Position numbers and translations under genes: made by a program
The notes under the pieces: model-generated
Seen by the model: only the letters and a program-made list of their open reading frames with translations
Told to the model about the DNA's origin: nothing
Database searches by the model: none
In this document: piece after piece, positions 18,621 through 26,805 of the stretch
How the letters are laid out: each line of letters opens with the position of its first letter
Numbering within the stretch: the stretch's first letter is position 1
Origin: Anammoximicrobium sp964645045
Lineage (GTDB): Bacteria; Planctomycetota; Planctomycetia; Pirellulales; Pirellulaceae
Direction of reading: 5' to 3'
DNA length: 64,000 nt
NCBI GenBank assembly: GCA_964645045.1
Contig: CAZXYZ010000029.1
Coordinates: 33,527-97,526 of the forward strand

Positions 18621-19970
18621 TCAGTTCGCCGCCGACGGCGCGGGGGCATCGACGCGAAAACCGGTGATTCCCAGGTTACCGGTGGAACCCTTGAGGGTCA
18701 ACTTGTGGGTCGTGGAAGTGCAATTCTGCACCAGCACGGTCTCCGCCCCTGCCGGCTGCGGCTCGTACTTGGCGGTGAACAGCGGATAGGTCTTCCACTT
18801 GACCTGGAACCCCTCGGGAAGGGTCAGCTTCTTGTAGCCCAGGCTCCACACCAGGTGCCAGTCGGCCGGCTCGATCACCACGCGGCCCGATTTGGAAACG
18901 AACCTTTCCGTGCTGAAGCCTTCGCCATCGTCGCCGGTGAGCGAGCCGGTTACTTTGAAGTGGATCTTCTTGGCGTCCGGTGTCGAGTCGTTCAGGCAGG
19001 TCAGCGTCCAATCTTCGGCGAGCAGGGCCTTTTCGAAACTGATCTGCTTGATCGCCGGCATCCAAATCTGGGGACCCGTGCTGGGGCGGGTGACGGCCCA
19101 CAGCTCCGGCCGAGCGTCCAGCGGTTCGCCGTCCAACAGGACGTTGGCGGAACCCTCGCCGCCCGCGCCCGAGACCGCCACGACCCGGTTGCCCGTAAAG
19201 GCCAGCGTCAGGTCGCCCGCCGCGTTGCGAGCGACCGCCGGCGAATCAAGCGGGATGTCGGTCACGGTGCCCGCCTGGGCCGTTGTGGCGAGCCCCGGCG
19301 CGTGGAGCAACTCGGACCCGATGAACGAGGCCATCAGCTTCACGCCTTCCGGGTTCAAGTGGACGCTGTCGTTCAGCAGGGCCCGGGGTTCCAGGTGGTG
19401 CTCCTCAATGTACGCGATCCATTTCTTGCGCACGTCGATCAGCAGGCAATCGTACTTCTTGGCGATGGCCCGGATGGCGACGATGCGGGCGTCGTCGTCC
19501 GGGTTCTTGTCCAGCGTCTCGGCTGCGCTCAGATGGCTTGTCCACAGCACGATTTCGGCCGTGGTTCGGGCGCGGACGTTGCGGATGATCTCCTCGTACT
19601 TGTCGACGGGGCCGTAGACGTGGAACACCAGGATGTCGGGATACCAGGGATAAAGGTCGTGTTCCGCGGTGCGGATCAGGGCCGGCGAGGTGAACCCGCC
19701 GATGGCCGGATTATGGAAGGTGAACTTCACGGACGGAAACCGCTCGGCCAGGTCCTTGCCCACCAGCCCGGTCCAGGCTTGGGCGGTGATCGACTGCCCA
19801 TAGAACTGGAACCGCACCGTGGCCGGATTCTGGGGCGTCGATTGGGCGATCCTGGTCATGGTGCGTTGGATGAAAGCCACGCTGGGGTTGGCGACCTCGG
19901 CCGCCAGGGCCAGCGCGTCGACACTCGCGGCCAGAACAAGAGCAATGGCTATGCGGTAGAGCTTGGACAT
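18621..19970 (-). CDS. Secreted SGNH/GDSL-family hydrolase
   Basis: The protein has 449 residues with an N-terminal signal peptide (about 1-24). The nucleophile block reads YGQSIT with S60 (GQS in place of the usual GDS), and the catalytic Asp/His pair is in NDSVHLNPEG. The second half (from about residue 240) is a beta-rich domain of unknown role. SGNH enzymes remove acyl groups from sugars or lipids; in this cluster a carbohydrate esterase is the natural guess. The start at 19970 gives a clean signal peptide but lacks a strong ribosome site. It is first in the minus-strand cluster leading to the two oxidoreductases and the sulfatase-nitrilase, separated from them by a palindromic repeat. 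Confidence 0.82.
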   Translation of the reverse strand: MSKLYRIAIALVLAASVDALALAAEVANPSVAFIQRTMTRIAQSTPQNPATVRFQFYGQSITAQAWTGLVGKDLAERFPSVKFTFHNPAIGGFTSPALIRTAEHDLYPWYPDILVFHVYGPVDKYEEIIRNVRARTTAEIVLWTSHLSAAETLDKNPDDDARIVAIRAIAKKYDCLLIDVRKKWIAYIEEHHLEPRALLNDSVHLNPEGVKLMASFIGSELLHAPGLATTAQAGTVTDIPLDSPAVARNAAGDLTLAFTGNRVVAVSGAGGEGSANVLLDGEPLDARPELWAVTRPSTGPQIWMPAIKQISFEKALLAEDWTLTCLNDSTPDAKKIHFKVTGSLTGDDGEGFSTERFVSKSGRVVIEPADWHLVWSLGYKKLTLPEGFQVKWKTYPLFTAKYEPQPAGAETVLVQNCTSTTHKLTLKGSTGNLGITGFRVDAPAPSAAN

Positions 19971-20222
19971 GGGAGGCCTCGGCAACAAGGAAGGAGAGAA
20001 CGGGGTAGGACGTCAATCTGTGCGGAGCATCTATCATAGCAGGCGACACGGGGAGCGTGCCAGATCCTCGCCAACGGTAGGAACGCGGCAGCACCGAGTC
20101 TTTCCCACGTTGTCGCACCCGAACGTAATCGAGTAATGCTGTCCGGCTTCCGCCAGCCGGCCATTCGCGGTAAGCTGTCGGCCAAGATCGGCATCGAGAA
20201 CAACCCGGAACGAGGGGCAGGC

Positions 20223-21056
20223 ATGGAGACGGACAAACAGCTTTACGGTGTCTTCCGCGCAAAACCCGAGTGGGTGTTTCTGTTGGCCCGGCTGCCGCCG
20301 GTGGGCAAGTGCGTCATGCGGTCGCTGGTCGTCAAGCCGCTGGAACGTCGAAGCGACGGAGTGATCGTCCCGGAAGCTCCCACGGCACCGTTGTCGGTCA
20401 TCGAGTTTCAGTTCGGCGAAAATGCACAGATCTATACCCGCACGGCCCAGAAGATGGCTGCCGTTCAGGAAGAATTCAATATGCGGGAGGTGCAGGGGAT
20501 TATCTTCTTTGGCGACGTAAAGTTCGATCCGCAGACCAAGCCGTGGACCAAAGTCGTGCGTTCGATCGTGCTCCCGGACGAAGTGCGGCGACTGGCGGAG
20601 CGCAGCCAGGAGCATCCTTTGGTGGCCGTCTTTCAGCCGTTGCTGGCGGCATCGGTAACGGAACTGGAACAGACGGCGGGGGGATTCTTTCGCACGATCA
20701 AGCGCAGTAAACTGAAGAAGGGCGTCAAACAAGCGTTGGAAGAGGTGTTTGTAAGTTGGCTCGGCCAACGTCTGCCGAACCGGACGAAGCAGGAGATCGA
20801 GAAAATGTTAATCGGGGAATTACCGGAACTCCGGGAAACGAGAATGGGGCAGGACCTGATCAAAATCGGCGAGGAACAGGGGCTTGCCGAGTCCGTGGTC
20901 ATTGTGCTGGAGGCCAAGCGGGGACGGCTGACAAAGGGGCTGCGGCAAAGGATTCGGAGCCTGGGCAGCGAGCAATTGCGCCAACTTCTGGCGGAGTCCC
21001 TGGCCTGGGAATCCGTCGACCCGTTGGATGCATGGCTGGCGACACACTGCCAGTGA
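20223..21056 (+). CDS. DUF2887 / Rpn-like PD-(D/E)XK nuclease-family protein
   Basis: Started at ATG 20223 (GAGGGGC upstream), the product has 277 residues. METDKQLYGVFRAKPE, a RRSDGVIVP segment and VIEFQFGE with its charged strand are the signature of DUF2887 proteins, which belong to the PD-(D/E)XK superfamily near the Rpn/transposase_31 group. The acidic D (SDGV) and E-x-Q (EFQ) fit the degenerate active site. The C-terminus is helical with GEEQGLAESVV, also seen in Rpn-like proteins. These genes are numerous in cyanobacteria and planctomycetes and have been linked to recombination-promoting nuclease activity; the exact role is unknown. It is followed 75 bp later by the kinase gene. Confidence 0.72.
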   Translation: METDKQLYGVFRAKPEWVFLLARLPPVGKCVMRSLVVKPLERRSDGVIVPEAPTAPLSVIEFQFGENAQIYTRTAQKMAAVQEEFNMREVQGIIFFGDVKFDPQTKPWTKVVRSIVLPDEVRRLAERSQEHPLVAVFQPLLAASVTELEQTAGGFFRTIKRSKLKKGVKQALEEVFVSWLGQRLPNRTKQEIEKMLIGELPELRETRMGQDLIKIGEEQGLAESVVIVLEAKRGRLTKGLRQRIRSLGSEQLRQLLAESLAWESVDPLDAWLATHCQ

Positions 21057-21101
21057 TGGGGGTCGCTGACAGCTACAAAAGACAGTGGTCGGTACTCGGT
21101 A

Positions 21102-21120
21102 CTCAGCATTGGGTGCTGAG
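21102..21120 (+). terminator. Stem-loop directly before the kinase ribosome site
   Basis: Arms CTCAGCA (21102-21108) and TGCTGAG (21114-21120) flank a 5-base loop. The stem ends two bases before the AGGAG that precedes the kinase ATG at 21132. There is no T-run, so it may be a REP-like relic or a translational element instead of a terminator. A GTACTCGGTACTCAG short direct repeat lies just upstream. Confidence 0.4.
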
Positions 21121-21131
21121 CAGGAGTCACC

Positions 21132-23741
21132 ATGACGATCCCCTTGAACCACTTCGCGCAGCAGATCGTCGCCAGCGGCCTGCTGTCGGGCGAGGACGTT
21201 CGGACCCTGATTGACGCGCTGCCGGCGGAGCAGCGGCCGCGAGACGCCGAGCAGTTGGCACGGGAACTGGTCCGCCAGAAGAGACTGACCGCCTATCAGG
21301 CTCAGCAGATCCAGGCGGGCCAGGGCCGGTCGCTGGTCTTGGGCAACTACGTGATCCTGGACAAGCTGGGCCAAGGCGGCATGGGTCTGGTACTGAAGGC
21401 CGAGCATCGGCGGATGAAACGCGTGGTGGCCTTGAAAGTCCTCTCGCCCCAGGTCACCCGGACGCCCGAACTGGTGCGACGGTTCCAACGCGAAGTCGAG
21501 GCGGCGGCCAAGCTGTCGCATCCGAACATCGTGGTCGCCCACGATGCCGACGAAGTCGGCGACACACACTTCCTGGTGATGGAGTACGTCGAAGGCACGG
21601 ACCTGTCGACGCTGGTCAAGCAGCGCGGTCCGCTGCCGATCGACCAGGCACTGGACTACATCGTACAAGCCGCCCGCGGTCTGGAGTACGCCCACCAGCA
21701 CGGCGTGATCCACCGCGACATCAAACCAGCAAATCTGCTGGTGTCAGTTGTCAGTCGTCCGTTGTCAGTGGGGGCAGACGACCGGACGATCACCGCTGAC
21801 CACGGACAACCGACAACTGACCACGGACAACCGACGATTCTCAAGATCCTCGACATGGGCTTGGCGAGGGTGCAATCGGCCGGGGGCGAGCAGGACGAAC
21901 TGACCGGCAGCGGGCAGATCATGGGGACCGTCGACTACATGGCCCCGGAGCAGGCGGCCAACACCAAGCGGGCGGACCAGCGGGCCCATATCTACAGCCT
22001 GGGGATCACGCTTTGGTATCTCCTGACCGCCCGCCCCGCGTATCCCGGCGACAGCGCCGTCGAGAAGCTGATGGCTCACCAGACCCAGCCGATCCCGTCG
22101 CTGCGGAGCCTACGTTCCGGCGTTTCCCCCTCGCTCGACGCCGTGTTCGCCAAGATGGTGGCCAAGACGCCGGAGGCCCGCTACCAGACCATGACCGAAG
22201 TCATCGCCGCGCTGGAATCGTGCCGCAGCAGGGCGGCCAGCGCCGCCGAGTTGGAAGCGACTCTGGACATGAGTTCGCCGCAGGTCCCGACCGACCCCAA
22301 GACGCAAGCATCGCTCGCCGCTCTGCGCCGCCCGTGGTGGCAGGATCGCCGGATCGCGCTGGCGGCGGGCGGGCTGTTACTCGTCCTGCTCGCCGTCTGG
22401 ATCGCCGGAGAGGGGTGGGAGTCGTTTTCGGACAACGACGCAAGCAGTTCGAAAGGCACTCCGCCGAATACGCCCCCCGCTCCTGTCGCTGCCGATTTGA
22501 AATCTGAAATTGCAGATCTCAAATTCGAAGAGCCGCCGCCGCTGGAGGAATGGCTCAAAGGCCGCACGATCCTGACCGTCGCCCAAGATGGCCGCGGCCA
22601 GTTTCGCACCATCGCGGAGGCCGTCAAAGCCCTGAAGCCGGGGCAGGTTGTCGAGATTCTCGACCAAGGACCGTATCGGGAGAACCTGTGGATCGAGGAT
22701 CCACCTGCCGATACGGGATTGCTGTCCCACGTGAACACAATGATTCAAGCCGTGGAATGGCGGCAGACTCCTTCGCTCTCCCGTCGTTGGGGTCTGTCGC
22801 ATTGTGTTTATGCCCCAAAGGCAAGGGAGTTTCGGATTTCTGGTCTCAGCTTGCTTTATGCACCTGATGCTCTGTCAGGTTTCGACGGATTCACCGTGGT
22901 TCACTTTGACTTGGGTGCGCGAGTCCAGATTGACAACACGGCGATCGTGCGCCATCCAGCAGCCGGTCCTAGCAAGGGACTCTGCGAGGCGTTGTCCGTC
23001 TGCTATGACCGCGGTTCTGTGATCCGTAACTGCATCTTCTTAGGTTCCGTGACGCTAGTACCAAGGGGTAGGGGAGTCGCTTGTCTGGTGCAGAACAACT
23101 GGTTTATTGATGGTCCGGCCGTCGTGCGTGCCGGCATCACCGAGAATGCAGTTGTGCTCCAGCGAAACGTGTTTCATGGACGTGGTGTAGTGCTCAACGA
23201 CGCGGCGGGCGTCCGTCAGTCCTACATCCAGGGCTGCACAGTTTGCGAGAACCCGCTCCTCAACCCGGGATCCGTTTACCCCCACTTGTATCTATGGCGA
23301 AACCTCATTGCCGCACCGCTTGTTCCTGCGGGCCATACAACGTCAACGGTTGTCGACGAATGGTCCGTCGGTGAGAACCTTATATGGCCCAGGATTGACG
23401 CGGGAAGTGCTGTCGGGGCATTCGGCATCGGCACGATCGTCGAGGAGCCCCAATGGCTCTCCCTGGACCCGCACGACCACCGGAACTACATGCGGGTGTC
23501 GAATCCGAGCGTGGTCCTGAACCGGGACGGCCGGCAGGAGTACATCGGCGCCCTGCCGCCCGGCCCGGCGCCGCCGGAGGGCGACTGGTTCACGCGGCTG
23601 CTGGAACGTTGGGAGGAAGTCCAGCAGCGGATCGAGAAGCTCTCGGCGGACGATGCGGGAGGGGGACAGGAGCCCGCTGCTGGTTCGCCCGGGACCGCTC
23701 TGCCCGCTGCCAAGCCCTCGCTCGTTAGACCCCGGCCGTAG
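21132..23741 (+). CDS. Transmembrane Ser/Thr protein kinase with beta-helix sensor domain
   Basis: The protein has 869 residues. An N-terminal extension (1-70) typical of planctomycete kinases precedes the Hanks-type domain: GQGGMG loop at 80-85, K102 in ALKVL, catalytic D196 in HRDIKPAN, and D241 in ILDMGLAR replacing DFG. Two oddities stand out. Between PANLLV and KILDMG there is an extra segment of about 30 residues coded by an inverted repeat (21741-21838), and the invariant Asp of subdomain IX is His (H286 in RAHIYSLG; a GAT-to-CAT change). One membrane helix (AAGGLLLVLLAVWIA) leads to an outside part with a pectate-lyase-like parallel beta-helix (about 475-800) and an EEVQQRIEKLS tail. 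The start has AGGAG six bases upstream. It may be catalytically impaired. A decayed copy of its 3' end lies at 24481. Confidence 0.9.
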   Translation: MTIPLNHFAQQIVASGLLSGEDVRTLIDALPAEQRPRDAEQLARELVRQKRLTAYQAQQIQAGQGRSLVLGNYVILDKLGQGGMGLVLKAEHRRMKRVVALKVLSPQVTRTPELVRRFQREVEAAAKLSHPNIVVAHDADEVGDTHFLVMEYVEGTDLSTLVKQRGPLPIDQALDYIVQAARGLEYAHQHGVIHRDIKPANLLVSVVSRPLSVGADDRTITADHGQPTTDHGQPTILKILDMGLARVQSAGGEQDELTGSGQIMGTVDYMAPEQAANTKRADQRAHIYSLGITLWYLLTARPAYPGDSAVEKLMAHQTQPIPSLRSLRSGVSPSLDAVFAKMVAKTPEARYQTMTEVIAALESCRSRAASAAELEATLDMSSPQVPTDPKTQASLAALRRPWWQDRRIALAAGGLLLVLLAVWIAGEGWESFSDNDASSSKGTPPNTPPAPVAADLKSEIADLKFEEPPPLEEWLKGRTILTVAQDGRGQFRTIAEAVKALKPGQVVEILDQGPYRENLWIEDPPADTGLLSHVNTMIQAVEWRQTPSLSRRWGLSHCVYAPKAREFRISGLSLLYAPDALSGFDGFTVVHFDLGARVQIDNTAIVRHPAAGPSKGLCEALSVCYDRGSVIRNCIFLGSVTLVPRGRGVACLVQNNWFIDGPAVVRAGITENAVVLQRNVFHGRGVVLNDAAGVRQSYIQGCTVCENPLLNPGSVYPHLYLWRNLIAAPLVPAGHTTSTVVDEWSVGENLIWPRIDAGSAVGAFGIGTIVEEPQWLSLDPHDHRNYMRVSNPSVVLNRDGRQEYIGALPPGPAPPEGDWFTRLLERWEEVQQRIEKLSADDAGGGQEPAAGSPGTALPAAKPSLVRPRP
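21741..21838. repeat. Imperfect inverted/direct repeat inserted in frame in the kinase domain
   Basis: The left part (TCAGTTGTCAGTCGTCCG) is an imperfect inverted complement of the right part (21796-21835). The right part itself holds a 19-base direct repeat, CTGACCACGGACAACCGAC, at 21796-21814 and 21817-21835. The sequence style is that of intergenic planctomycete repeats. It is translated as the SVVSRPLSVGADDRT-ITADHGQPTTDHGQPT stretch between the catalytic and activation segments. Confidence 0.75.
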
Positions 23742-23811
23742 GCTCATGTGCGCTTGGGCTTGCCCCGTACTATTGCAATGGCTATATTTGAAGGATGACA
23801 CGAGGCACGGC

Positions 23812-24066
23812 ATGGGATTCAGACGCACCTACTGGGACTTGGACGACGATCCTCGCGGCAATGTACAGCACATCGCCGAGCATGACGTGTCGAAGGGAGA
23901 AGTCGAGGAAGTCCTGGACCATCCGGAGGGCATTGAACGGAGCCGGTCCTCCGGCAGGTTCATCGCCTTTGGTGAGACGACGACGGGGCGATTGATCGCG
24001 GTGGTCTACGACGAGATCGACGATGATGCCGTGTACCCCGTAACCGCCTACGACGTCGAGTGGTAG
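23812..24066 (+). CDS. Small BrnT/DUF4258-like putative toxin
   Basis: The protein has 84 residues from ATG 23812, with GAGG seven bases upstream. HIAEHDVSKGEVEEVL, then RSSGRFIAFGET, GRLIAVVY and a final YPVTAYDVEW follow the layout of BrnT/DUF4258-type RelE-fold proteins (helix, then a beta sheet). A helix-turn-helix gene follows 58 bp downstream in the same orientation, the toxin-first order seen in BrnTA and HigBA modules. The toxin role is inferred from size, fold pattern and neighbour only. The pair sits between the intact kinase 3' end and a decayed duplicate of it. Confidence 0.6.
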   Translation: MGFRRTYWDLDDDPRGNVQHIAEHDVSKGEVEEVLDHPEGIERSRSSGRFIAFGETTTGRLIAVVYDEIDDDAVYPVTAYDVEW

Positions 24067-24124
24067 AGGGCAGTCTCCAGTGAAGGAGCGATTCGTCACC
24101 GCGATGGCGCGAAAGGAGCCGAAC

Positions 24125-24484
24125 ATGAAACGCATCGTCCGCGACCGACGACTGACGGCCGAAGAGGCCGCGAAGTACGACGCGATCCGCCAACAGATCG
24201 AACAAGAGAAGCCGGAGATCAACGCGCGCATCCGCGCTCAGTTGGCCGCGCGGCGGAAGGCGACGGCGGATCGTGCGGGCGTTCCCACGTTGGGCCAGAA
24301 ACTCCGGTCTGCGCGAGAAGCTCGAGACCAGACCCAAGTCCAGCTGGCGACGGCCGCTGGCATCTCCCAAGGGTACCTGTCCCAACTAGAACAGGACGAG
24401 CGCGAACCGACGCTGTCCATTGCCGCCCGCCTCGCCGGCGTTCTCGGCTTGTCCCTCGACGAATTGGCGTCCGGCGCGGCGTGA
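24125..24484 (+). CDS. XRE-family helix-turn-helix protein, putative antitoxin
   Basis: The protein has 119 residues from ATG 24125, chosen for AAGGAG with 6-base spacing. Residues about 1-50 form a charged helical region; residues about 56-119 are a classic Cro/C1 domain (LGQKLRSAREARDQTQVQLA, then GISQGYLSQLEQDEREPTLS, ending LSLDELASG). Together with the preceding small gene it fits a type II toxin-antitoxin pair, in which it would bind the operator and neutralise the toxin. Its stop codon falls inside the first codons of a kinase-derived pseudogene, so the 3' junction is a recombination scar. Confidence 0.75.
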   Translation: MKRIVRDRRLTAEEAAKYDAIRQQIEQEKPEINARIRAQLAARRKATADRAGVPTLGQKLRSAREARDQTQVQLATAAGISQGYLSQLEQDEREPTLSIAARLAGVLGLSLDELASGAA

Positions 24485-24706
24485 TCCTGAACCGGGGCGG
24501 CCGGCAGGAGTACATCTGCGCCCAGCCGCCCGGGAGCGGCGCCGCCGGAGGGCGACTGGTGTACGCGGCTGCTCCAGCGCTGGGAGGAAGTCCAGCAGCG
24601 GATCGAGAAGCTTTCGGCGGACGATGCGGGAGGGGGAAGGGAGCCCGCTTCCGGCTCGCCCAAGACAGATCCCTCCGTCGTCGAGCCGGTGACACAGGGA
24701 TCCTGA
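24481..24706 (+). pseudogene. Decayed duplicate of the kinase 3' end
   Basis: The DNA closely matches the end of the kinase gene (from about 23517): GGCCGGCAGGAGTACATC, the GAAGTCCAGCAGCGGATCGA coiled tail and the GGACGATGCGGGAGGGGG stretch all recur. Translation starts ILNRGGRQEYICAQPPG. One extra base near 24530 then shifts the frame, after which RLLQRWEEVQQRIEKLSADD continues to a stop at 24704. It is a fragment of a kinase paralogue left beside the helix-turn-helix gene. Confidence 0.85.
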
Positions 24707-24859
24707 CGGCCAGTGTTTCAACCAGACGCGACCATCTCCCTTTCCGGTTCGCGTGCGCTGATAGCACGAGAGCCGAGGTTGCCTTTTTCGGGGCTACGGA
24801 TGACCATGTTGGGAGCGGTGGTGCTGTTGCCGAAATGACGATTTGTGAGGATGACCGCG

Positions 24860-25129
24860 ATGTCCACGGTGATCGAGAACAGCCAGGCCGCGATCTTCGG
24901 GCGTTTGATTGAGGCGGATCAGGAGGCATTGCCCCCGGACCTGGCGCGATACCTACTCCGCCTGTCGTTCCCCAGCCAGGACCGCGAGCGAGTCAATGAC
25001 CTCGCCACGAAAGCCCGCGCGGGCTCGCTGAGCGATGACGAGCGTGACGAGTTGGAACGGTACAATCTGGCAGGTGATGTGTTGGTCCTCTGGCACTCGA
25101 AGGCGCGACGGTCGTTGAGCCGTCCGTAG
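24860..25129 (+). CDS. Small conserved planctomycete protein (HNH-associated)
   Basis: This 89-residue acidic, helical protein (MSTVIENSQAAIFGRL...) has the AIFGRLIEAD, LRLSFPSQDRERVNDLA and KARAGSLSDDERDELERY motifs. From memory these belong to a small family of unknown function that regularly precedes HNH endonuclease genes in planctomycetes. Here too an HNH gene begins 20 bp later, but broken. ATG 24860 was preferred to 24851 by family N-termini. It appears intact; with its partner truncated it may be an orphan. Confidence 0.65.
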   Translation: MSTVIENSQAAIFGRLIEADQEALPPDLARYLLRLSFPSQDRERVNDLATKARAGSLSDDERDELERYNLAGDVLVLWHSKARRSLSRP

Positions 25130-25149
25130 GCGATGTTGGGACACGCGGT

Positions 25150-25404
25150 ATGGATCGCGAATTGGAAGAATTCGTGTGGCACCGAGCCGACGGGCGGTGT
25201 GAATACTGCCGTATGCCGCAGGCCGTCCATCCTTGGCCGTTTCAGATCGACCACATCATCGCCCAGCAGCACCACGGAGAAACCGTGGCGGACAATCTCG
25301 CCCTCAGTTGCCTGCGGTGCTGGCGGCGAACTCTGCGACCTTCGTGCTGCCCTAAGACGCGACCAGCTTCGGCTTGCGTTCCTGGCGGACGATCGGCACC
25401 GTGA
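25150..25404 (+). pseudogene. Truncated HNH endonuclease
   Basis: The first 57 codons encode the start of an HNH nuclease: WHRADGRCEYCRMPQ with its CxxC zinc pair, PFQIDHIIAQQHHGE with the catalytic H-type motif, and NLALSCLRC. The similarity then stops abruptly near 25320, where the C-terminal N/H residues (usually C-N-x-H-K) should follow. The remaining codons to the stop at 25404 are antisense to another pseudogene. The active site is therefore incomplete. Confidence 0.75.
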
Positions 25405-25900
25405 ACGAGGCGGGCAGCGGATCGCCGGTCCGCAGGTAGGGGGCGATCTGCTGCAAGGCCAGACCGATCGAGTATTCGTCGCTGCCCAACTCGAACTTGC
25501 CGAGGTCCTGCGGGATCGTGTCCAGGTCGGTCCCGGTCTCCCGCTTCCAGACTTGGCGAACCACGTCCACCATGCCGTCGCGGAAAAGCGTCGCTGGTGG
25601 CGTCGAACCGCTGGACTTCGCAGCGGCGGATGAAGCGGTCGGTCAGCTTGTGGAGATTGTTCGTGGTGAACATGACGACCGTCTTGGCGGGGCGCCTTTC
25701 GAGGCCGTCGAGCCACATGACTTCGGCCTGCGGGGTCATGCGGTCGGCTTCGTTGATGATGACAACTTTCCAGCCGCTGCCGGCCATCGGGCGGAGTTGC
25801 ATGCGCCGCAACAGGTCTTCGCGCGTTGCGGTGTGTGGCGAATCGGATTCGCGAGGTCCGCTGGAGTCCATTGCGGCGCGCAGTCGAAGCGATGACAGTC
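25352..25900 (-). pseudogene. Fragment of clamp-loader-like AAA ATPase, frameshifted
   Basis: Two minus-strand frames join into one AAA protein piece. The first (about 25900-25600) reads EDLLRRMQLRPMAGSGWKVV, then INEADRMTPQAEVMWLDGLE, VVMFTTNN and FIRRCEVQRF: the Walker B/sensor 1 half of a RFC/DnaX-type clamp-loader subunit. A frameshift near 25600 moves to the second (25573-25352), VRQVWKRETGTDLDTIPQD to RKPKLVAS and a stop. The Walker A half is missing. Similar ATPases occur on planctomycete mobile or phage-like DNA. It abuts the truncated HNH gene tail to tail. Confidence 0.7.
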
Positions 25901-26215
25901 ACGATCTGGCTTGCGCATGATTTACACCTGTGGGTGGGGGATGTCGACCGACGCATGTTCCCAACAAACGTATGGACGAGGTGACACGCGCCGAAAAACC
26001 ACCGACCGATTGCGGGGCGTGGCATCCGTCCGCCGTTGTGGCTGGGATGGGGTATCCTTGAACAGAAGGAAACAGAGAGAACGGCGAGGCGTCTGCTTCT
26101 CTGCAATCTCCGTCATTCCTAGAACCACTTCACACGCAATCCCCTGCAGCAACAGCGAGATTCCTTCTTGGTAGTTGAAGTAAGGGACAGGTTGGCTCAA
26201 AAGGAGACGATTGCG
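25901..26215. other. Intergenic stretch with AG-rich repeat
   Basis: No frame here shows a recognisable protein. An AG-rich tract (GAACAGAAGGAAACAGAGAG) at about 26059-26078 has the style of the dispersed planctomycete repeat. A related tract in the opposite orientation lies at 26700-26766, so the isomerase fragment between them is flanked by inverted copies. Confidence 0.4.
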
Positions 26216-26536
26216 ATGAACCTCCGATTGGTCGCGCTGCTTATTGCCGCTCCCGCGTTGGTATGCCTGATCGGCAGCCGCAACAGTGCCACTTCCGGTG
26301 AGCCGCAGACGGGCGGCAAGCTGAGTCCCAGCGTCCGCCTGCTGTTCGACATCTACCACCAGCAGATCACCGAGGGCAATCTGATCGCCAGCATCGCGGC
26401 TAATCTGGGGAAGATCTCGCACTTCCACGTGGCCGACGTGCCCGGCCGCCACCAGCCGGGCACCGGCGAGCTCAACTACCCCGACGTCTTCCGCGCCATC
26501 GCCGCCAAGGGGCCAAGCGAAGACAGCAAGGGATGA
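26216..26536 (+). pseudogene. Signal peptide joined to a hydroxypyruvate-isomerase fragment
   Basis: The 106-codon frame begins with a plausible signal peptide (MNLRLVALLIAAPALVCLIG). From about residue 40 it switches to LLFDIYHQQITEGNLIASI, ISHFHVADVPGRHQPGTGE and LNYPDVFRAI. These are hallmark segments of hydroxypyruvate isomerase-like TIM barrels (xylose-isomerase-like superfamily), where the His/Asp/Glu metal ligands sit. The first two thirds of the barrel and the end (the usual GLEY strand) are absent. AAGGAG lies nine bases before the ATG, so it could still be translated, but the product cannot be a complete barrel. Confidence 0.7.
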
Positions 26537-26699
26537 ACGCGCTCGGCGGCTGGCGTGCGTCTTGCGCCGCAAAATCGCCCGGCAGCTCCGCGGGCGGTTG
26601 GTCTGCGTCCCGGCCGGCGAAGAGCAACATGTTCCGGAAGAGACCCGTGGGAACAGCAGACGAACCGGGCGCAGCAGCAGCAGGTTGGCAGGCTGCGCT

Positions 26700-26766
26700 G
26701 TGGGTCTCGTTCAGGCGTCTCCTTCGGTTTTCTTCCGTGTCCTTCCGTCTGCTTCTGTCTCCTTGG
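26700..26766. repeat. CT-rich dispersed repeat downstream of the isomerase fragment
   Basis: The tract runs GTCTCCTTCGGTTTTCTTCC, GTGTCCTTCCGTCTGCTTCT, GTCTCCTTGG. It is the complement of the AG-rich type seen near 26059 and at the start of the sulfatase gene (11158-11194). The remainder of 26537-26805 shows nothing recognisable. Confidence 0.5.
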
Positions 26767-26805
26767 CACATCGCTCGGGCGGCCCCGTCGGGAACTCCGA
26801 AGCGG

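Noticed and set aside
24125..25404. An active HNH-based defence system next to the helix-turn-helix gene
   Set aside because: The HNH gene lacks its C-terminal ligands and the ATPase is broken, so no functional system can be assembled from these parts.
24919..26106. A 395-codon minus-strand frame across the pseudogene cluster
   Set aside because: It is a shifted reading of the clamp-loader fragment plus antisense of the HNH and small gene; Arg/Ser/Pro-rich with no domain.
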